From positions 39,375,375 through 39,439,374 of the forward strand of contig CAIIXF020000005.1 of assembly GCA_903813345.2 (NCBI GenBank): DNA of 64,000 bases. The letters are read 5' to 3'. The notes beneath the pieces were generated by a model, which made no database searches, was not told the DNA's origin, and saw only the letters and a program-made list of their open reading frames with translations. Below are positions 23,905 to 38,100 of this stretch, piece by piece (positions within the stretch are counted from its first letter, which is position 1; each line of letters starts with the position of its first letter). Both the position numbers and the translations under genes were made by a program. The stretch comes from Owenia fusiformis. Lineage: Eukaryota; Annelida; Polychaeta; Sabellida; Oweniidae.

Positions 23905-24980
23905 ATGATGCCTAAAAGAAGCATTGTGAAAGAAGCTAAAGGAAGCTCAGTGCAGTATCACAAGCTTACAAGATCAGACGATGGATTTATTGATACACAG
24001 GTGATTTGGGATAATAAAATTTTGAAAAGAATAGAAGGCTTATATGATACATAGAGTATTTTTGGCAATATAATTTACTTACATCTGGGATTAATATATA
24101 TAAGTATGTATGTTTATCCTAGGGTACATGTATCTGAGTACATGAGTCTGAATGGGTGACTTTTATGAAAAATAAAATTGCTCAATGCATGTATTTTGAA
24201 TTTAAAAACCTGTTTTCCAAGTATGAGGTATTTATTGAATAGTTTGAATTAATATTCTTATTAGATATACCATTTGTGATTTATATTTCAGTTTGAGAAG
24301 CCTCCTCCCAAAGTGCCATACAAAGCCATTGCCCTGGCTACTGTACTGTTTCTTGTAGGAACTATCCTTCTAGTCATTGGAGCACTTCTTCTCTCAGGAA
24401 GATTCGTAGATCCAAAAGTAAGTAAAATCAGTGTAGTCTGATTGAAATTAGATTATCTTATCTTAAGATAGCTTTTTACTTAGAAGATTAAAGGTTCATT
24501 TGTACATGTTACCTATTTTTAATATTCCACTCTCAAAATGTTTCCTTCTCATATTATATTGCTTGGTATGATTTAAGATAAATTAAAGTCATACATGACA
24601 ATTAATACATAGAAAGTAGATCATTGACTCAAACTTATTTTAAAGCTTTGTCCCTATGCCTCCCTTCAAATTAAAATACTTATCATCAGATTACAATCTC
24701 TTACAATCGGGTCATACTCCTCCAGCTTGTTAAATCATCATGGCCATTTAGCTTTATTTAGACTTTTACTTTGTTTTCATTGTATAATGACAAAAATATG
24801 ATTACATCCACTTAGATTTAATTTTGTGTGAATGTGTTTCAGTACAATGATAGGACCTGGCCTGTACTTATAATAGGGATCATCATGTTCCTGCCTGGGA
24901 TCTACCATGTGAGGATAGCATACTGTGCATATATGGGCTACCAAGGATATGACTTTGATGACATACCAGAGTTTGAATAG
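23905..24980 (+). CDS. TMEM230: Transmembrane protein 230, complete, three coding exons
   Basis: Exons 23905-24000, 24292-24417 and 24843-24980 encode 119 aa (human: 120). The N-terminus [20 protein letters not shown] aligns with human [20 protein letters not shown]. Next come [29 protein letters not shown] (TM1), a short loop, [20 protein letters not shown] (TM2), and a C-terminus [13 protein letters not shown] matching YRGYSYDDIPDFDD. All introns are phase 0 GT-AG. TMEM230 is a small two-pass membrane protein of secretory and recycling vesicles. An in-frame ATG at 23839 would add 22 residues, but the ATG at 23905 matches the family start. A polyadenylation signal AATAAA is at 25422. Confidence 0.96.
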
Positions 24981-27178
24981 CAATATTTCAGTCTCATTTT
25001 TATATTGCATATCAAATATGGAAAAAGAGATTTGGTAGATTATTTTCTTCAACAACGAATCATTTGTGTCACTTCAATGAATCTGTTACAATTGAGTTAC
25101 ATGAATACTTTCCTCAGGGATTATCCACTATTCAAACATTATGGATGCTGATGGTGATTTTGAAATGGATTGGACTATCCAGCAAATTATTTAATTTTAA
25201 ATATTATTCTTAATTGGTGATCAAGCTACACAACATTTAAGTCAATGTACTCACATATTATTAAGCAATTCAAGATAAGTGTGAAATACCAAAATATGAG
25301 ACCATGACCAGAGTGGATCTTTTAAACATGTGGGACTGTTCTACAGTTTTGTATATACCATATTTATCCATTATTCTAGTCCTATATATATATATGTAAA
25401 TACAAGTATGATCATATTTGCAATAAATTGTGGGAATTGTACATACATGTAGTACTATAATGGGCATTATTGAATATTTGTACAGTGAAATATGTGAGTG
25501 AACACCAACTCTTAAATGTGAACTCTTCTATGATTCAATGAACACCTACTGAAATCTATCAAAAGTGTTCACGTTTAACAGGTGAAGGGTTTACTTTATA
25601 CTGTAACTTGGGTTATTTGGCACTTTTTAGTTACTTTATATAGTATTCGTGACTTAAAAGTATCATAGACAATATCATTGAATCTTATTACAGAATAATA
25701 TTGAAGACATTTAAATTGGTGATTTTGTTCACAATTTGTGAATATGAAAATTAAAGAAGGCATCATATAATGATGAAGAAGCCTATGTATGCATGTTAAT
25801 CTGTAAGGTTGTATATGATATTTACAGGTACATACATTTTTAGATTTTTAAAATTTCTGATCAGTCGCCATTGGTCAATTGTCAGATAATTTTTACCACA
25901 ATTTAAAGTTTTTAATTGTCAACAATAAGTTGTATTAAAAGGATTCATTCGTTCATTCACTCATTTTTATTGACTGATAGCATATCCCTTAGGAACATTG
26001 ATCATCTCAGACTTCTTTTAGAAATATATTTCATTCTAGAAATAGTTAAATAATTGTAATTCTTGTTTATTATGTTGCCACGATCAAGTGATGACATACC
26101 GCTCACAGTTTTTTTGTTGGTGTAACAAATTTTGTAACCATTTGTAATAACTTTGTAATAAGTTGTGTTCGAATTAATTTTACTATAATCAGTTTTAAAT
26201 GAATAAACGCAAGGAGCTCACTTTTCTGACAATACCTGTTACTATGGTAATTGATTAGGGGACTTTTGCAACATATTAGTATTAATTCAAAGCACTGGTG
26301 ATCCACTCGATTACGCTGGTTACCAAAACGAACCGTCGAAGGCACGATTTTTCTTTTTTCCTTATTTCACGCGTTGCAGGCAGAATCCCCACGACGTTTT
26401 TTCTCACAACGTGCATCAGTATCATATGTTTTAGAAAATGTACATTTTTGCGAAAAAATAGCTCAGAGGACAACAGAATCGTCGATTTACTTCCTCACTT
26501 AAGTTACATAAACGGTTTTTCGAAAAACAGTTAAGATCTGCACTTTTAACCCATAGTAGTAGATAGTAATCTAGTATATTTACATATACAGTTATACACT
26601 AGGCATTACCAACATTAGTACACTGGGGGATTATTTAACATTTTATAACGTATGCCAACTGGCCAAGGCCTCAGCAACTGGCCATCGTCGGGTTCCACGC
26701 TCAATCATTAGGTTCTATCATAGGTCGGAAGCTTGTAATGAAGTAAGAAGCCACTGACCCCCAACTCGACGTACAGGCATCCAACCAATGAAGCAACCAA
26801 GTAATCTACCAATAAACCAACCAATCAGCAAAACAAACAATCATCGATCATGTAAATTATTCAGGCAATAAAGCAACTGACATCGTACAGATAAAAAGAC
26901 CGTTTCAATATACGCGTGCATAATTCTCCCAGATTGGTATATATCACTTAGAAATCGCCATCGTAGGAAACAAATCGAAATCCTGTCAATCGCTCAGGCA
27001 ATAAATCAAGTAACGGCATCATACAACAGACAGATAAAATGACAATTAGCATTTCAATAGTCTATATCGTTCGCAAATCTTCCTGATGTTTAATTTCTAA
27101 ACTAATTGCCCCTCCCTCCATGACTTATTTTGTTTATGATTACAGCTGTGATATGGGATTTTCATATCTGGTATACAT
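24981..27178. other. TMEM230 3' UTR and intergenic DNA
   Basis: TMEM230's 3' UTR probably runs to the AATAAA at 25422. Beyond it no conserved coding sequence is seen. A CA-rich stretch at 26760-27090 contains a diverged tandem duplication of about 135 bp (shared words CAGGCAATAAA, CAGATAAAA, TTTCAATA around 26860-26915 and 26995-27060). Short open frames at 26103-26534 on both strands have no similarity I recognise. Confidence 0.5.
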
Positions 27179-28440
27179 TTTTTTTTTTATAAAATCAAAC
27201 TTTATTAATAAACATATTTTACATTACATGCATAGAATTAGATAAAATACAATTATAGAAATTTCAAATTACATTACATCTTTCTGATCATTATTTCATT
27301 ATCAAAAATAGCTTTTACATTACTAGCTGTATTGACCCTTTTTTAAGTCATGTATAGCTTTTTTAATTACCAATGTTTTAAGTAAATCTATTTTTTTACC
27401 AATTGCTTTTCCAACTTTTTGATCATTTGTAACATTTACATCATTCCAAATTGATTTAATACAGTCACAATTGATAAAGAAGTGGTCACTGTCATATTTT
27501 GATGTGCGTTGCAAAAGTTACAGATGTCAGAGTTTTCTATGTTACATTTCTTCAAATAAATATTTTGAGGGTAAATACCATGTAAAATTTTCCATTGAAT
27601 TACCAAAAGGGTAGTATCCGTTGTACATTCAAAAAATTGAGACCAGACTTTATCGTTTAGAATCTCACCATTAAATTTTATGTCACACTTTCTCTCTAAA
27701 ACAATTTTTGTTCTCACAATTCTTGTGTTTAAAAGATGGCTCTCAATGCCTTTAAAAAAAATTTTGTACAAGGTGTTTCCATTTCATATTTGATAAGGAG
27801 ATCTTGTGTTAAACATGCTTTAAGTGCATTATATATTGAAGAATTGTTTGGCCATTTCTCGCTATTTTCTGGACAATGTTATCATAGGCTAACATTTCCC
27901 TATCCTGGACAACATCTGAAATATATGTAATGCCCTTTTCAATCCTGAGTTTTCAAAAAATAATGGAGAATTATTGAGAGTTACATTTTCATTGTTCCAA
28001 ATAATGCTCTCATTTTTAAAATCATTGTGTTTTAACCATACATGTAATACATTTTTATAAAAATTACTCAAGTTATGCAAACCTTCTATGTTAGTCTCAG
28101 ATTCTATCAAAATCTATGTTTGAATTAAAAATACTGAGTCCATTACCCATTTTTCCATACATGTACATGCCGGGGAAACCTCTCCAGTGACCATTGCCTC
28201 TTTCTTGCAACTTTTTAACCCATTGTGTTGTATAAGCTATTTGTAAATCTTTAGCGTTTATCATTTTTAACCCTTCATATTTATATTCTTGTAGGTACAT
28301 CCCTGTTCACTTTGTCAGGAATCTTTTTCAATTCATCCTCTTTAAATCTGCCTTTTGCCCAGATAAATTTAAAATTCATTGTATTAATTCTACTCAAAAG
28401 TTTGTCAGGTATGTATCTGGTGTACATAATATTTTAAAAA
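27179..28440 (-). mobile_element. 5'-truncated, decayed LINE (C-terminal RT region)
   Basis: Read on the minus strand, it starts within the end of an RT domain (RINTMNFKFIWAKG near 28380), continues through EGLKMINAKDLQIAYTTQW and reaches a C-terminal zinc-binding segment (TTLLVIQWKILHGIYPQNIY, then CNIENSDICNFC). At least three frameshifts break the frame (near 28290, 28100 and 27770-27890). The 3' end has AATAAA and a poly(A) run seen as T12 at 27180-27191. Different lineage from the LINE at 7456 (it resembles the IFKFIW / zf-RVT type). I did not find a target duplication. Confidence 0.82.
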
Positions 28441-29184
28441 TTCCTCTACCTCATATAGATTCTTATGATAAAATGATGTCGTTTGAATACGGCGGAACAA
28501 TGTCTACTTTGAAGGCTTTGCCGTATTTTATAGTCAATTACAATGAGTCAATTCATATTAGGGGGGGGGTGCAACTTACTTTTACATTTGGTCATTCGGA
28601 TAACAAAATTGCACCAAGATCTATATATCACATGCTGAGAGAATTAGGGTTCGGTAGATATTGATTTGACTTCTCGATCCGTCGGGAGCTAACTAATGAG
28701 TGGAATCTCACTCTGGCTGATACTCAGTTGACCATTTACCTTTAATTAATGCACTAAAATGCTGAAACACACTTTGTATATTTGAATTTACTGGATGATA
28801 TTGTTCAGTGTGTACATTAACATAGCCAAAGTCCGGCGGACCCAGTACCATGCCAAAGCCACTGTAAATGCGTATTCCAAGTTTTGAGATATGCCACTAT
28901 TACACAGTCCAATATATTCTTTAATTAGACTCATAGTTATAATCAAATATCATTTATTCGTTCAATATATGTTGATACATAACATAAAGTATTGAGTAAA
29001 TCATCAAATTGAGAAATGTCCTTTCAGATAAAAGTATTAATATGAGAATACACAATATTTGGACTGTGTTTATTATCAAAGATGTCTGCGCCCAGTATCA
29101 AAATTAAATTTTAAAAATAGTACTGGTTTTAGCGATATTAAGTGTAATGCCAATTGTATGTGGCACTGAAATGAAGCAAAAAAG
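28441..29184. other. Upstream region of ZCRB1
   Basis: About 740 bp between the LINE fragment and the ZCRB1 start codon, presumably its promoter and 5' UTR. The open frame at 28473-28664 has no recognised similarity and contains a G10 run at 28560. Nothing else is visible. Confidence 0.4.
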
Positions 29185-32100
29185 ATGAGTGGTAAATTAG
29201 CTCCAAGTAAAAGTACAATTTATGTCGGAAATCTTCCATTTTCACTGACAAACAACGATTTGCATAAAATATTTGAAAAATATGGAAAAGTGGTGAAGTA
29301 AGTATCAGATTACACTCTGTTAAGCATGATAAAAGGCAAGAAGTTTAGTTAGAAATAAAAGAGTTATCTCATGAATGGGACCCTTACATGGCTCCCAAAA
29401 GGTAGAAGACACTAAATGGTGTGACACTATAAGCTGAATTTTGTCCACATAGAGCATGTGCACAATACTAAAGACATGTAAAATTGAACTGTCAAAAGAA
29501 CTGAAATATACTTACCAGCTCGCCTCTTCCGGAAGTTATGATACGTTATGGTGTAACTACGGTAATTAATTTTAAAATATTGAAAAAAATCACAAAATAC
29601 AAGTTCTGAGGTATATATCGCCATTTTTAAGCGAATTAGCCCATACTATGACTATATAATCGCACCCCCATATACAGATATATATAAACTTCATCTTCAC
29701 AATAAATTGAGATTCTTTCAAATTTCCATTTTTTGAGATAAGTGCCATTTTCTTACAATTCAAGCCGTAAAAATAGTTGGAAAGTGCTTCCCAGTTGAGG
29801 TTAATGGCTTTTATACTTACATTAATGTATGGAGCACTTAAAATGTACTTAGAATCGTATAAATAGCTCTATTCTGTGAGATTTATTTTTGTTTTTATTT
29901 TTAAATTTTTCTCACCTCATAATTGAAGAGCTCCGCTGTTGATTTACATTCAGTTACACGTATTTCCTTGAAAATTCGCCATGATTGGAACAAATTATGG
30001 TTGGTTTATGTTATATTCATTTAGTTTGTATTTGAATCTAGCTACTTAAACACAAAACATGTCTTCATGTTATGCTAAAGAGCAAAGATCGCGAATTCTA
30101 GGTGAAGCCAATTATTTTGCACAAGTCATATCCTGATTGCATCATAGTTACTTTGTACTAGTCACATCCTGATTGCATCAGCCAATTCACGTGATTTACA
30201 GTTTACACATGGTTTCAATATACATGTTATACTACTTCCGGGTAGGGTAGTGTTTTTTATACTTTAAAAACGAAGCCATTTCGATCAGTTTTTATAATCC
30301 TTGGTAGAACTGAGAGGTATTACAATACATATTTAAATTAATACACATGAGTGTATTTGATGAACTCTCAAAAAATAAAACCCACAATAATATCTTTTTT
30401 ATTCACAATTTCATGTCATTGTTTCTAACAAGTCGCCTCTTTCTCTCTTTTCTTTATTTTTGTCAACAGTCAAAATCGGAATTTAAAACTTGGTTTCTTT
30501 ACAAGCTCTGCTTCTGTAAATACTAAATAACATGAAAAATGTTAAACCTTACATCCTACACTTATTTGATAGGAAATAGGCGATCATTGATATCATTTTT
30601 GTGCTGTTAAGTGTGGATCTTTTAATTTTTTAGTCAAACTTGATCGCTGATCTCTGTCGATGTGACGTCACGCATTAAGTATGCACGCATGGGCAGTACA
30701 ATACATAAGGCAATATGGCGTCTTAGGCCTATACATGAGCCAGAATGGAGGTCTGCAAGTTGAAATGAATATGTTTGTTTATGCATCAATCGATCACACA
30801 TATAATCCAGACAATCTTTCAAATCATATACTTAACATTGTAATGGATTTATTTATTTTGTGAGCTAACGTTCCCTTTAATTTTCATTGGTGAAGCAATG
30901 ATTTTACCTAAAATGAGTCCCTGTCTTTGCATAGTGATATTTAAAAATCGAGAAGCAAAACCTATGTTGAATATACTGTGTATTGATGAAGTTTATATAT
31001 AGCCTAGGGGAACGCAAAAATATTGTTATTATATCGGCAAATTCGCTCGAAAATGGTTGTACACCCTAGAAATTGAATGTTGTTGATTTTTTCAATATTT
31101 TAAAATTAATTACCGTAGTTACACCATAACGTATCATAACTTCCGGTAGAGGCGAGCTGGTGAGTAATTTCTATTATTTTGACAGTTCAATTTTACATGT
31201 CTTTAGTATTGTGCACATGCTTTATGTGGACAAAATTCAGCTTATAGTGTCACACCATTTAGTGTCTTCTACCTTTTAGGAGCCATGTAAGGGTCCCATT
31301 CATGAGATAACTCTTTTATTTCTAACTAAACTTCTTGCCTTTTATCATGCTTAACAGAGTGTAGTGTACCTTCTGATCTGTTTATCCTCTCGTCTATGCA
31401 GGCAAACTTCACCTATTTATTAGAAATACAAATAAGATGTGTTCTGTCTGGGCTTCCACTCTTTAGAATATGACCGTTTAGTGGGGTAAAGGAGGGGGGG
31501 GGGGGTGGGGACTGCACAATGAACACTTTCTTCTCAATACTGATTAGAGGTTATAAGGCTGAAATTGTGGTAAATCTTTTGACTCACAGTTTCATCCCTA
31601 GTTTTATGTGGGTATATTTTTTTGGTTTGGGTTATTATATTTCAGTTGATTCTCAATATTATTTTATTCTTGAATCACAGCCAAAATCACTAACAAATCA
31701 TAGATTTTCTTCACTTTAGTTACAGTCACTTGATGCAGTCCATCCACTAGTTCAACAAGTTAAACCTGGCTTTCATTTATTAATCTGAATTTTATTGTTG
31801 CCGTGATTGGGTTTAACTTCCGTGCTATGCTTTCACTGTGTAACAAACCTCCATTGTATTTCAATAACTGCTGTTTATGTTAATCAAGCTCTGTGTACTA
31901 TTTAAGTGTAGTATTTAACTGTGCATGGTCTATTATTGTTAACATTACTCTCTTTGCTTAAATCGAACAGCAACATGTATTTATGTGTATATGCATTCAA
32001 CTGTGTCTATTGAAAACTATTTATGTGGCAAATGCTCAGCATTGCTGGCTGTTTATTGGTTGCTAAAACATTACTTTTGTGAGTTTGGTATTCAACTTTC

Positions 32101-35100
32101 ATATAAATATCAGGTTTTTACTCAGCTCTGAGCAGTGCTGCTGGGGTTTTCCTAACAAGGTAGGGTGTTTTTCTAACTTTCATAGCCAAGGTCACGGCAT
32201 GGATAGATTGTCTTCAATTTCGGTCTTATCTTGTGTGTTAAGGTGTTACAAGTGTTTATTAATTCAGTCACAGCCATTTATTTTGCTTTTAAGCAATACA
32301 TTTAGATTTTACTCATAATTTCTCAAATTGTCTTCATTTTCTTCATTTCCCCCTATCAAGGTAATTATCCCTAAGTCCCATCGAGTGCCTGGGCCAACAG
32401 TCTTCAAAGTCTTCAACGCTAAGCTTCACTCCCCTTTGAAACCATTCAGTCTTCAGATTCTTCAATTATTCTTCAACTTCTTCGACCCTTAGCTTTACTC
32501 CCCTTTAACACCATTCACCTTAGTACACACAAACACCATCTACTATTTGTTACTTCATGCCTCTTCAGATACCAATAAATATACATTATTACATTATTTT
32601 ATACAGAACTTACTTCTCATGTTCACATTTTATGGGTTTGTTAGCTTGAAATCCCTACAACTACCATTCATGTTTCAGTAAGACCCTAATACACCAATTT
32701 GGTTTCAAAATAAACTACCCCCTCTTATACTGGCTTGCCACGCCCAGAATTAAAGGGAAGGTATTTTACATTGGTGGCAGCGGTGGGATTAATATAATTA
32801 TTCCCTTGATGATTAGACCCACTTGTGATGGTGTATTTTGAAGGGTCTTCGAAGACATTTTGAAGATTTCTTTTTACTGGCCCCAATCCCCAATCTGCCT
32901 AGTGTGGAACCCATCAGCACTCCCAGTTCCTACAGCCATCCATAGGAACTGTCTTCTTCCAATAAGGGGAAATGTAGTCCAACTCTCCCCCCTATTTCCC
33001 ATTCCCAATGTTATATCTCCAGGGCAAGATATAACATACATCCCTTGGTGTGATGAAGCTAATGGCTTGATCTAGTCCCTTTATCTTAATATTGATGATC
33101 CATTTTTAGGATCTTTATCTCTGATCATGTTTTGCCAACCACTTCAGAAACCTTAGTCCCAGTACTCGCCTAATATCTAATTATCCAAATGCGAGACATT
33201 CCCCTAGCATAATGTGACAGTAAACCATCTCATGCTGGACATGAGATATCTGTGAACAGTTTCCAATGGCCGTGGATCCATTCCTAACAGGTTTACCTTC
33301 CCAAATTTGTTTGGGGGCAGCAGGACCAAGTCGGTTTCTATTAAACAACATACCCCAGGCTGACATTGATAATGAGACTTCCATTACTGCAATCACAATA
33401 AGAATCCATCCTACTTCCCAGTACCGCTTTAGATTCTTAAGTATCCCCCTACTTTACTAATACATGAACCTTTCTGAAATATATGACCCAAAAAGTTTTA
33501 TTTTATGCCCATCAACAGCCATGAATTGTAAATTGCAAGGTTCATGGTGAATGGTAAAGCCAAAATACCAACTCATTATATCATCGCTTCAAAGTTTTCA
33601 GCTTCCAGTGATATTCACCACTGTCTCCCTTGTACTGGTGATGTCATAATTTTAACTGTTGTTCTCCATCAACAGACCCTGGCAATACTGTATCAACCAA
33701 AGCCATATGAACCCAGACACACTTGAGAGATAATGTGTCAATTTCTCAAACCAAATGGAATAATCCATATCTGACCAGGGAAATTCCATCTTAACTCCCT
33801 GCCTTAAATTGTGATAAGACCAAACCAATAGGTCCTGGTAAGGTCTGTGTAAATAGTGAAGGACCTATTTTAATGTTTCTAGTTTGGGTAATTTCTTGCC
33901 AGTGAGAATTTTATTTATTCATATGGATGTTCTTTGTTGATACAGAGGCATCAGTCCTTATCTTTGCGAGATAATCACCAACGTCTCGAGAAACAGTCTC
34001 AAGGCTTGTCTGTCGATAGTAGTGGTGATGGCTATTGCAGACAGCAGTTGCTTTCTAACCCAAGGGAAAGTTAATTGTTTTAAGTACTTGAGACATGAGA
34101 TAGTTGATCCCACAGTCGATTCTTGGACTGGAATTTAATAGATCATCGGAACTGTGGCTGATGTTAAAGGTTATGCTCAACCTTAATCACAATCACTGTC
34201 TCAACCAGGGTAAATATCAATCAGAATCCAAAGAACTAATGATTAAACCACCTTCATGCTTCTTTGAGTCAGAAAGGATGATATTAGTACTGTGTTGTCC
34301 CTCCCTGTAATTCTGCTGTTCCTTTACAAAATGCCAATGTTTGTAATTGTGAACATACATTTACCCTACTCCTGTGGCTACTCTAGCCGAGGTCTAGAGG
34401 AGTCATTTTAATATCCTTCCCATGCAAATGGAGACTGGGCAGGAATACTGATAATGGACTGTGCTGAGAAAACCCCAGATGAGAGTGGCAACCCCAACTG
34501 TGAGATAGTGTCATGTCTAGCTGAGAGTCTAGAGAAGTCACTGAATGTTCCTGATTATCCAAACCTTTATAAGGTTACGAAGAATACACTAATGAAGCCT
34601 TCCATGAATACAGGAAAGTGTGCCTTTATATAAGTAGCGACCCCTAAAGTCCCTTATTTATATCGCCCTAAAGAGGTTGAACTACTCTAGCACATGCTGG
34701 ATATTGGCAGTACAGTACCCTCTTACCTTACATGGCACCACCTGTAACAATGGTAACCGAAAATATGACTGATCATAAGATTGTTGATTATGGTCATGAC
34801 AGCATAGGCAGTACAGATGAATATGCCCAGCAAGTATAGTGATACTACTAGGTTGAACGAAAGGATTAACCTTACCGATCAACATACAATTGTAGAGTTT
34901 GTATGTCCTCTTTCTTTTGTGTTTTATCTAGTTTGTTCAAGTACTTGCCATGCTAAACCCAAAATCCATCATTTGGGAAACCTTCTAAAAGCTTGTTTTA
35001 CATTATGACGCTCCTTTTATCACTCACAATGATGGAGGATGCTGACCTAAGTAAAACTACTTTAGAAACAATGTGAAATGTGCTCCAAAGTTCTGAATCT

Positions 35101-38100
35101 AAATCGATTCAGAAATGCACAATGAGAATGGACTTTGAAATGTTACCTACTATGTCTTGAAGTAGTCACTAGAAAATCTGTTTGTGACTAAAATGTTCCG
35201 ATAAGATATGACTGGCACGGCAACGTCTATCTATCTTTTGTTTGGCATTAGCTATGAGTATGGTTACCAGATCAGGATTATGTTGTTTGAATCCTGGGCT
35301 ACTATAGATTTGGACATCTGTGTAGCATTGTTGCAGTCTGGAGATACCCTGTGATGTAGTCCAGAGAGAAGATGGACTGATGTGGACTAGATGAACAACA
35401 GAACAACCTGATGATGCCAAGACCTACAACAGGACATCTACAACAGGAGTAACTTTTGAACTTTGTTAACCACAATAATCATTGGATCATTAAGGATTAT
35501 GATCTTGACTTTGTGTCACATTGACACTTGATTATACAACGATAATGGACTTTATTGTGTCATATTGATACGTTGATCTTCAACAAGAATGGACTTTATT
35601 ATTATGTTATATTAACATGTGTTTTAGGTAATCACTGACAGAGACATTTAAATATGTTTATAATTATTGAGCAATGTTCGGGACGAACATGTTTTAAAGA
35701 AGGGTGCAGTGTAACAAACCTCCATTGTATTTCAATAACTGCTGTTTATGTTAATCAAGCTCTGTGTACTATTTAAGTGTAGTATTTAACTGTGCATGGT
35801 CTATTATTGTTAACATTACTCTCTTTGCTTAAATCGAACAGCAACATGTATTTATGTGTATATGCATTCAACTGTGTCTATTGAAAACTATTTATGTGGC
35901 AAATGCTCAGCATTGCTGGCTGTTTATTGGTTGCTAAAACATTACTTTTGTGAGTTTGGTATTCAACTTTCATATAAATATCAGGTTTTTACTCAGCTCT
36001 GAGCAGTGCTGCTGGGGTTTTCCTAACAAGGTAGGGTGTTTTTCTAACTTTCATAGCCAAGGTCACGGCATGGATAGATTGTCTTCAATTTCGGTCTTAT
36101 CTTGTGTGTTAAGGTGTTACAAGTGTTTATTAATTCAGTCACAGCCATTTATTTTGCTTTTAAGCAATACATTTAGATTTTACTCATAATTTCTCAAATT
36201 GTCTTCATTTTCTTCATTTCCCCCTATCAAGGTAATTATCCCTAAGTCCCATCGAGTGCCTGGGCCAACAGTCTTCAAAGTCTTCAACGCTAAGCTTCAC
36301 TCCCCTTTGAAACCATTCAGTCTTCAGATTCTTCAATTATTCTTCAACTTCTTCGACCCTTAGCTTTACTCCCCTTTAACACCATTCACCTTAGTACACA
36401 CAAACACCATCTACTATTTGTTACTTCATGCCTCTTCAGATACCAATAAATATACATTATTACATTATTTTATACAGAACTTACTTCTCATGTTCACATT
36501 TTATGGGTTTGTTAGCTTGAAATCCCTACAACTACCATTCATGTTTCAGTAAGACCCTAATACACCAATTTGGTTTCAAAATAAACTACCCCCTCTTATA
36601 CTGGCTTGCCACGCCCAGAATTAAAGGGAAGGTATTTTACAACTGGTTCTAAATTCTCACTGTCAGTTATTAATTAAACGCGCATGGAATTTCATGCGCT
36701 GCCATAGGGCACCATTAAATTTTTTAAATAGGCACGGACGTTAATTCTAGGGTGTACCACAAGATATGTCAGATAAGAAATAAGGCCCAGACTAGGTTTA
36801 ACTTGTTGAACTATCCATCCACAAGATGATAGAAGGCTGCATTCACTCGTGATGGGCTACATGTATTTGTTAAACTTATATATTTACAAATAATTATCCG
36901 AGATGAAACACAGAATGAATGAATTTCCTCTGCCTTTTTTGTATGTCTATCCAATTTTTATGTAACGAATGTTTGTAAACCCAAGTCTTATCTATTTCTG
37001 TTACAGAGTGACAATAGTTAAAGACAAGATTAGTCATGTCAGTAAAGGAGTTGCTTTTATACTTTTCTTGGAAAGAGAATCTGCGTGGAAAGCAGTTAGA
37101 GCCCTAAATAAAACAGAGGTAAGCAATGTTGAATCATTACACATGTCTTTAGAAGTGGTTCTTCTTTTACGTAAATTCATATTTTCTTCAGTCTAGATAA
37201 CTACCAGGCATCATTTGTATAGGTTTTGTGCCAAGTGTTAACAGAGCATCTGCCTAAATATATTGAAGGTCAATATACACTTTATATATGATATGTTTTT
37301 TCCATTTTTGTTTAAGATGTTTGGAAGAACATTGAAGTGTAGCATTGCTAAAGACAATGGCAGAGCCACTGAATTCATTAGAAGAAAAGAATACACAGAC
37401 AAGTCAACCTGTTATGAGTGTGGGGTAAGTATTTGTGCTAAGAGCATAAATCTGCATACTATGACTATTTTCACAAGACTGGCTTCAGACCCTTGTGAAC
37501 CTCCAAGCATAAATCCCACCTCCACAATCAGGTGAAGTAGGTGAGTGGGTGAATTGATGCAAGAGTCCATTTTGGTGAATTTGAACATTAACTAAATGCA
37601 CAATAGTTATATTACTACACAGTCCTCATGCATTTACATGTTTGTATTTTTGAATATTTATTGGATTTATTCAACAACACAAGTACATGTACAAATGAAA
37701 TAAAAGTATCCTGATAATATTTTCTACTCTAGGAGGAAGGCCACCTCAGCTATAAATGTCCTAAGAATCTACTTGGGGAGAGAGAAAAACCAAAGAAAAA
37801 AACAAAGAAGGACAAGGAAAGGGAAAGAGAAGAAGCATATGAAAAATTCCATAAGTAAGTGCTAAATAATGCCTATTGAGAATATTGTTGGCCTTTTGAT
37901 TGGTCAAAACTTAAAAACGCAGCCAGTCCCTTTAGACAGTGCTATTTGTCAATACATTTTATAATTTCTCCAGAAGGTGGAAGCTGTTCTTAGTTTCTAT
38001 CCTTTTTAAAATTGAATGAGTTGATATTTGATCTTGTGAGTTTTATGTTGTAGCACAGGGGAGAGTGATAGTGACCAGGGGGAAGACCCAAAGGAAGACA

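Larger units (their letters stand above)
31839..36641 (+). mobile_element. Non-autonomous LTR retrotransposon (LARD-like) in ZCRB1 intron 1
   Basis: Two 932-bp direct repeats (31839-32770 and 35710-36641) starting TGTAACAAACC and ending GGTATTTTACA bound a 2.9-kb interior. A 4-bp target duplication ACTG flanks it (31835-31838, 36642-36645). A primer-binding site follows the left LTR and a purine-rich tract precedes the right one. The interior has no gag, protease, RT or integrase frame; the longest open frames (about 60-83 codons) show no retroviral motif. It must therefore be mobilised in trans. Reading the two LTRs side by side I saw no difference, which suggests a very recent insertion. 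Orientation is the same as ZCRB1. Confidence 0.93.

Noticed and set aside
32079-36189. Identical 79-codon frames at 32079 and 35950
   Set aside because: They are inside the two LTRs; identity follows from LTR duplication and no protein similarity is seen.
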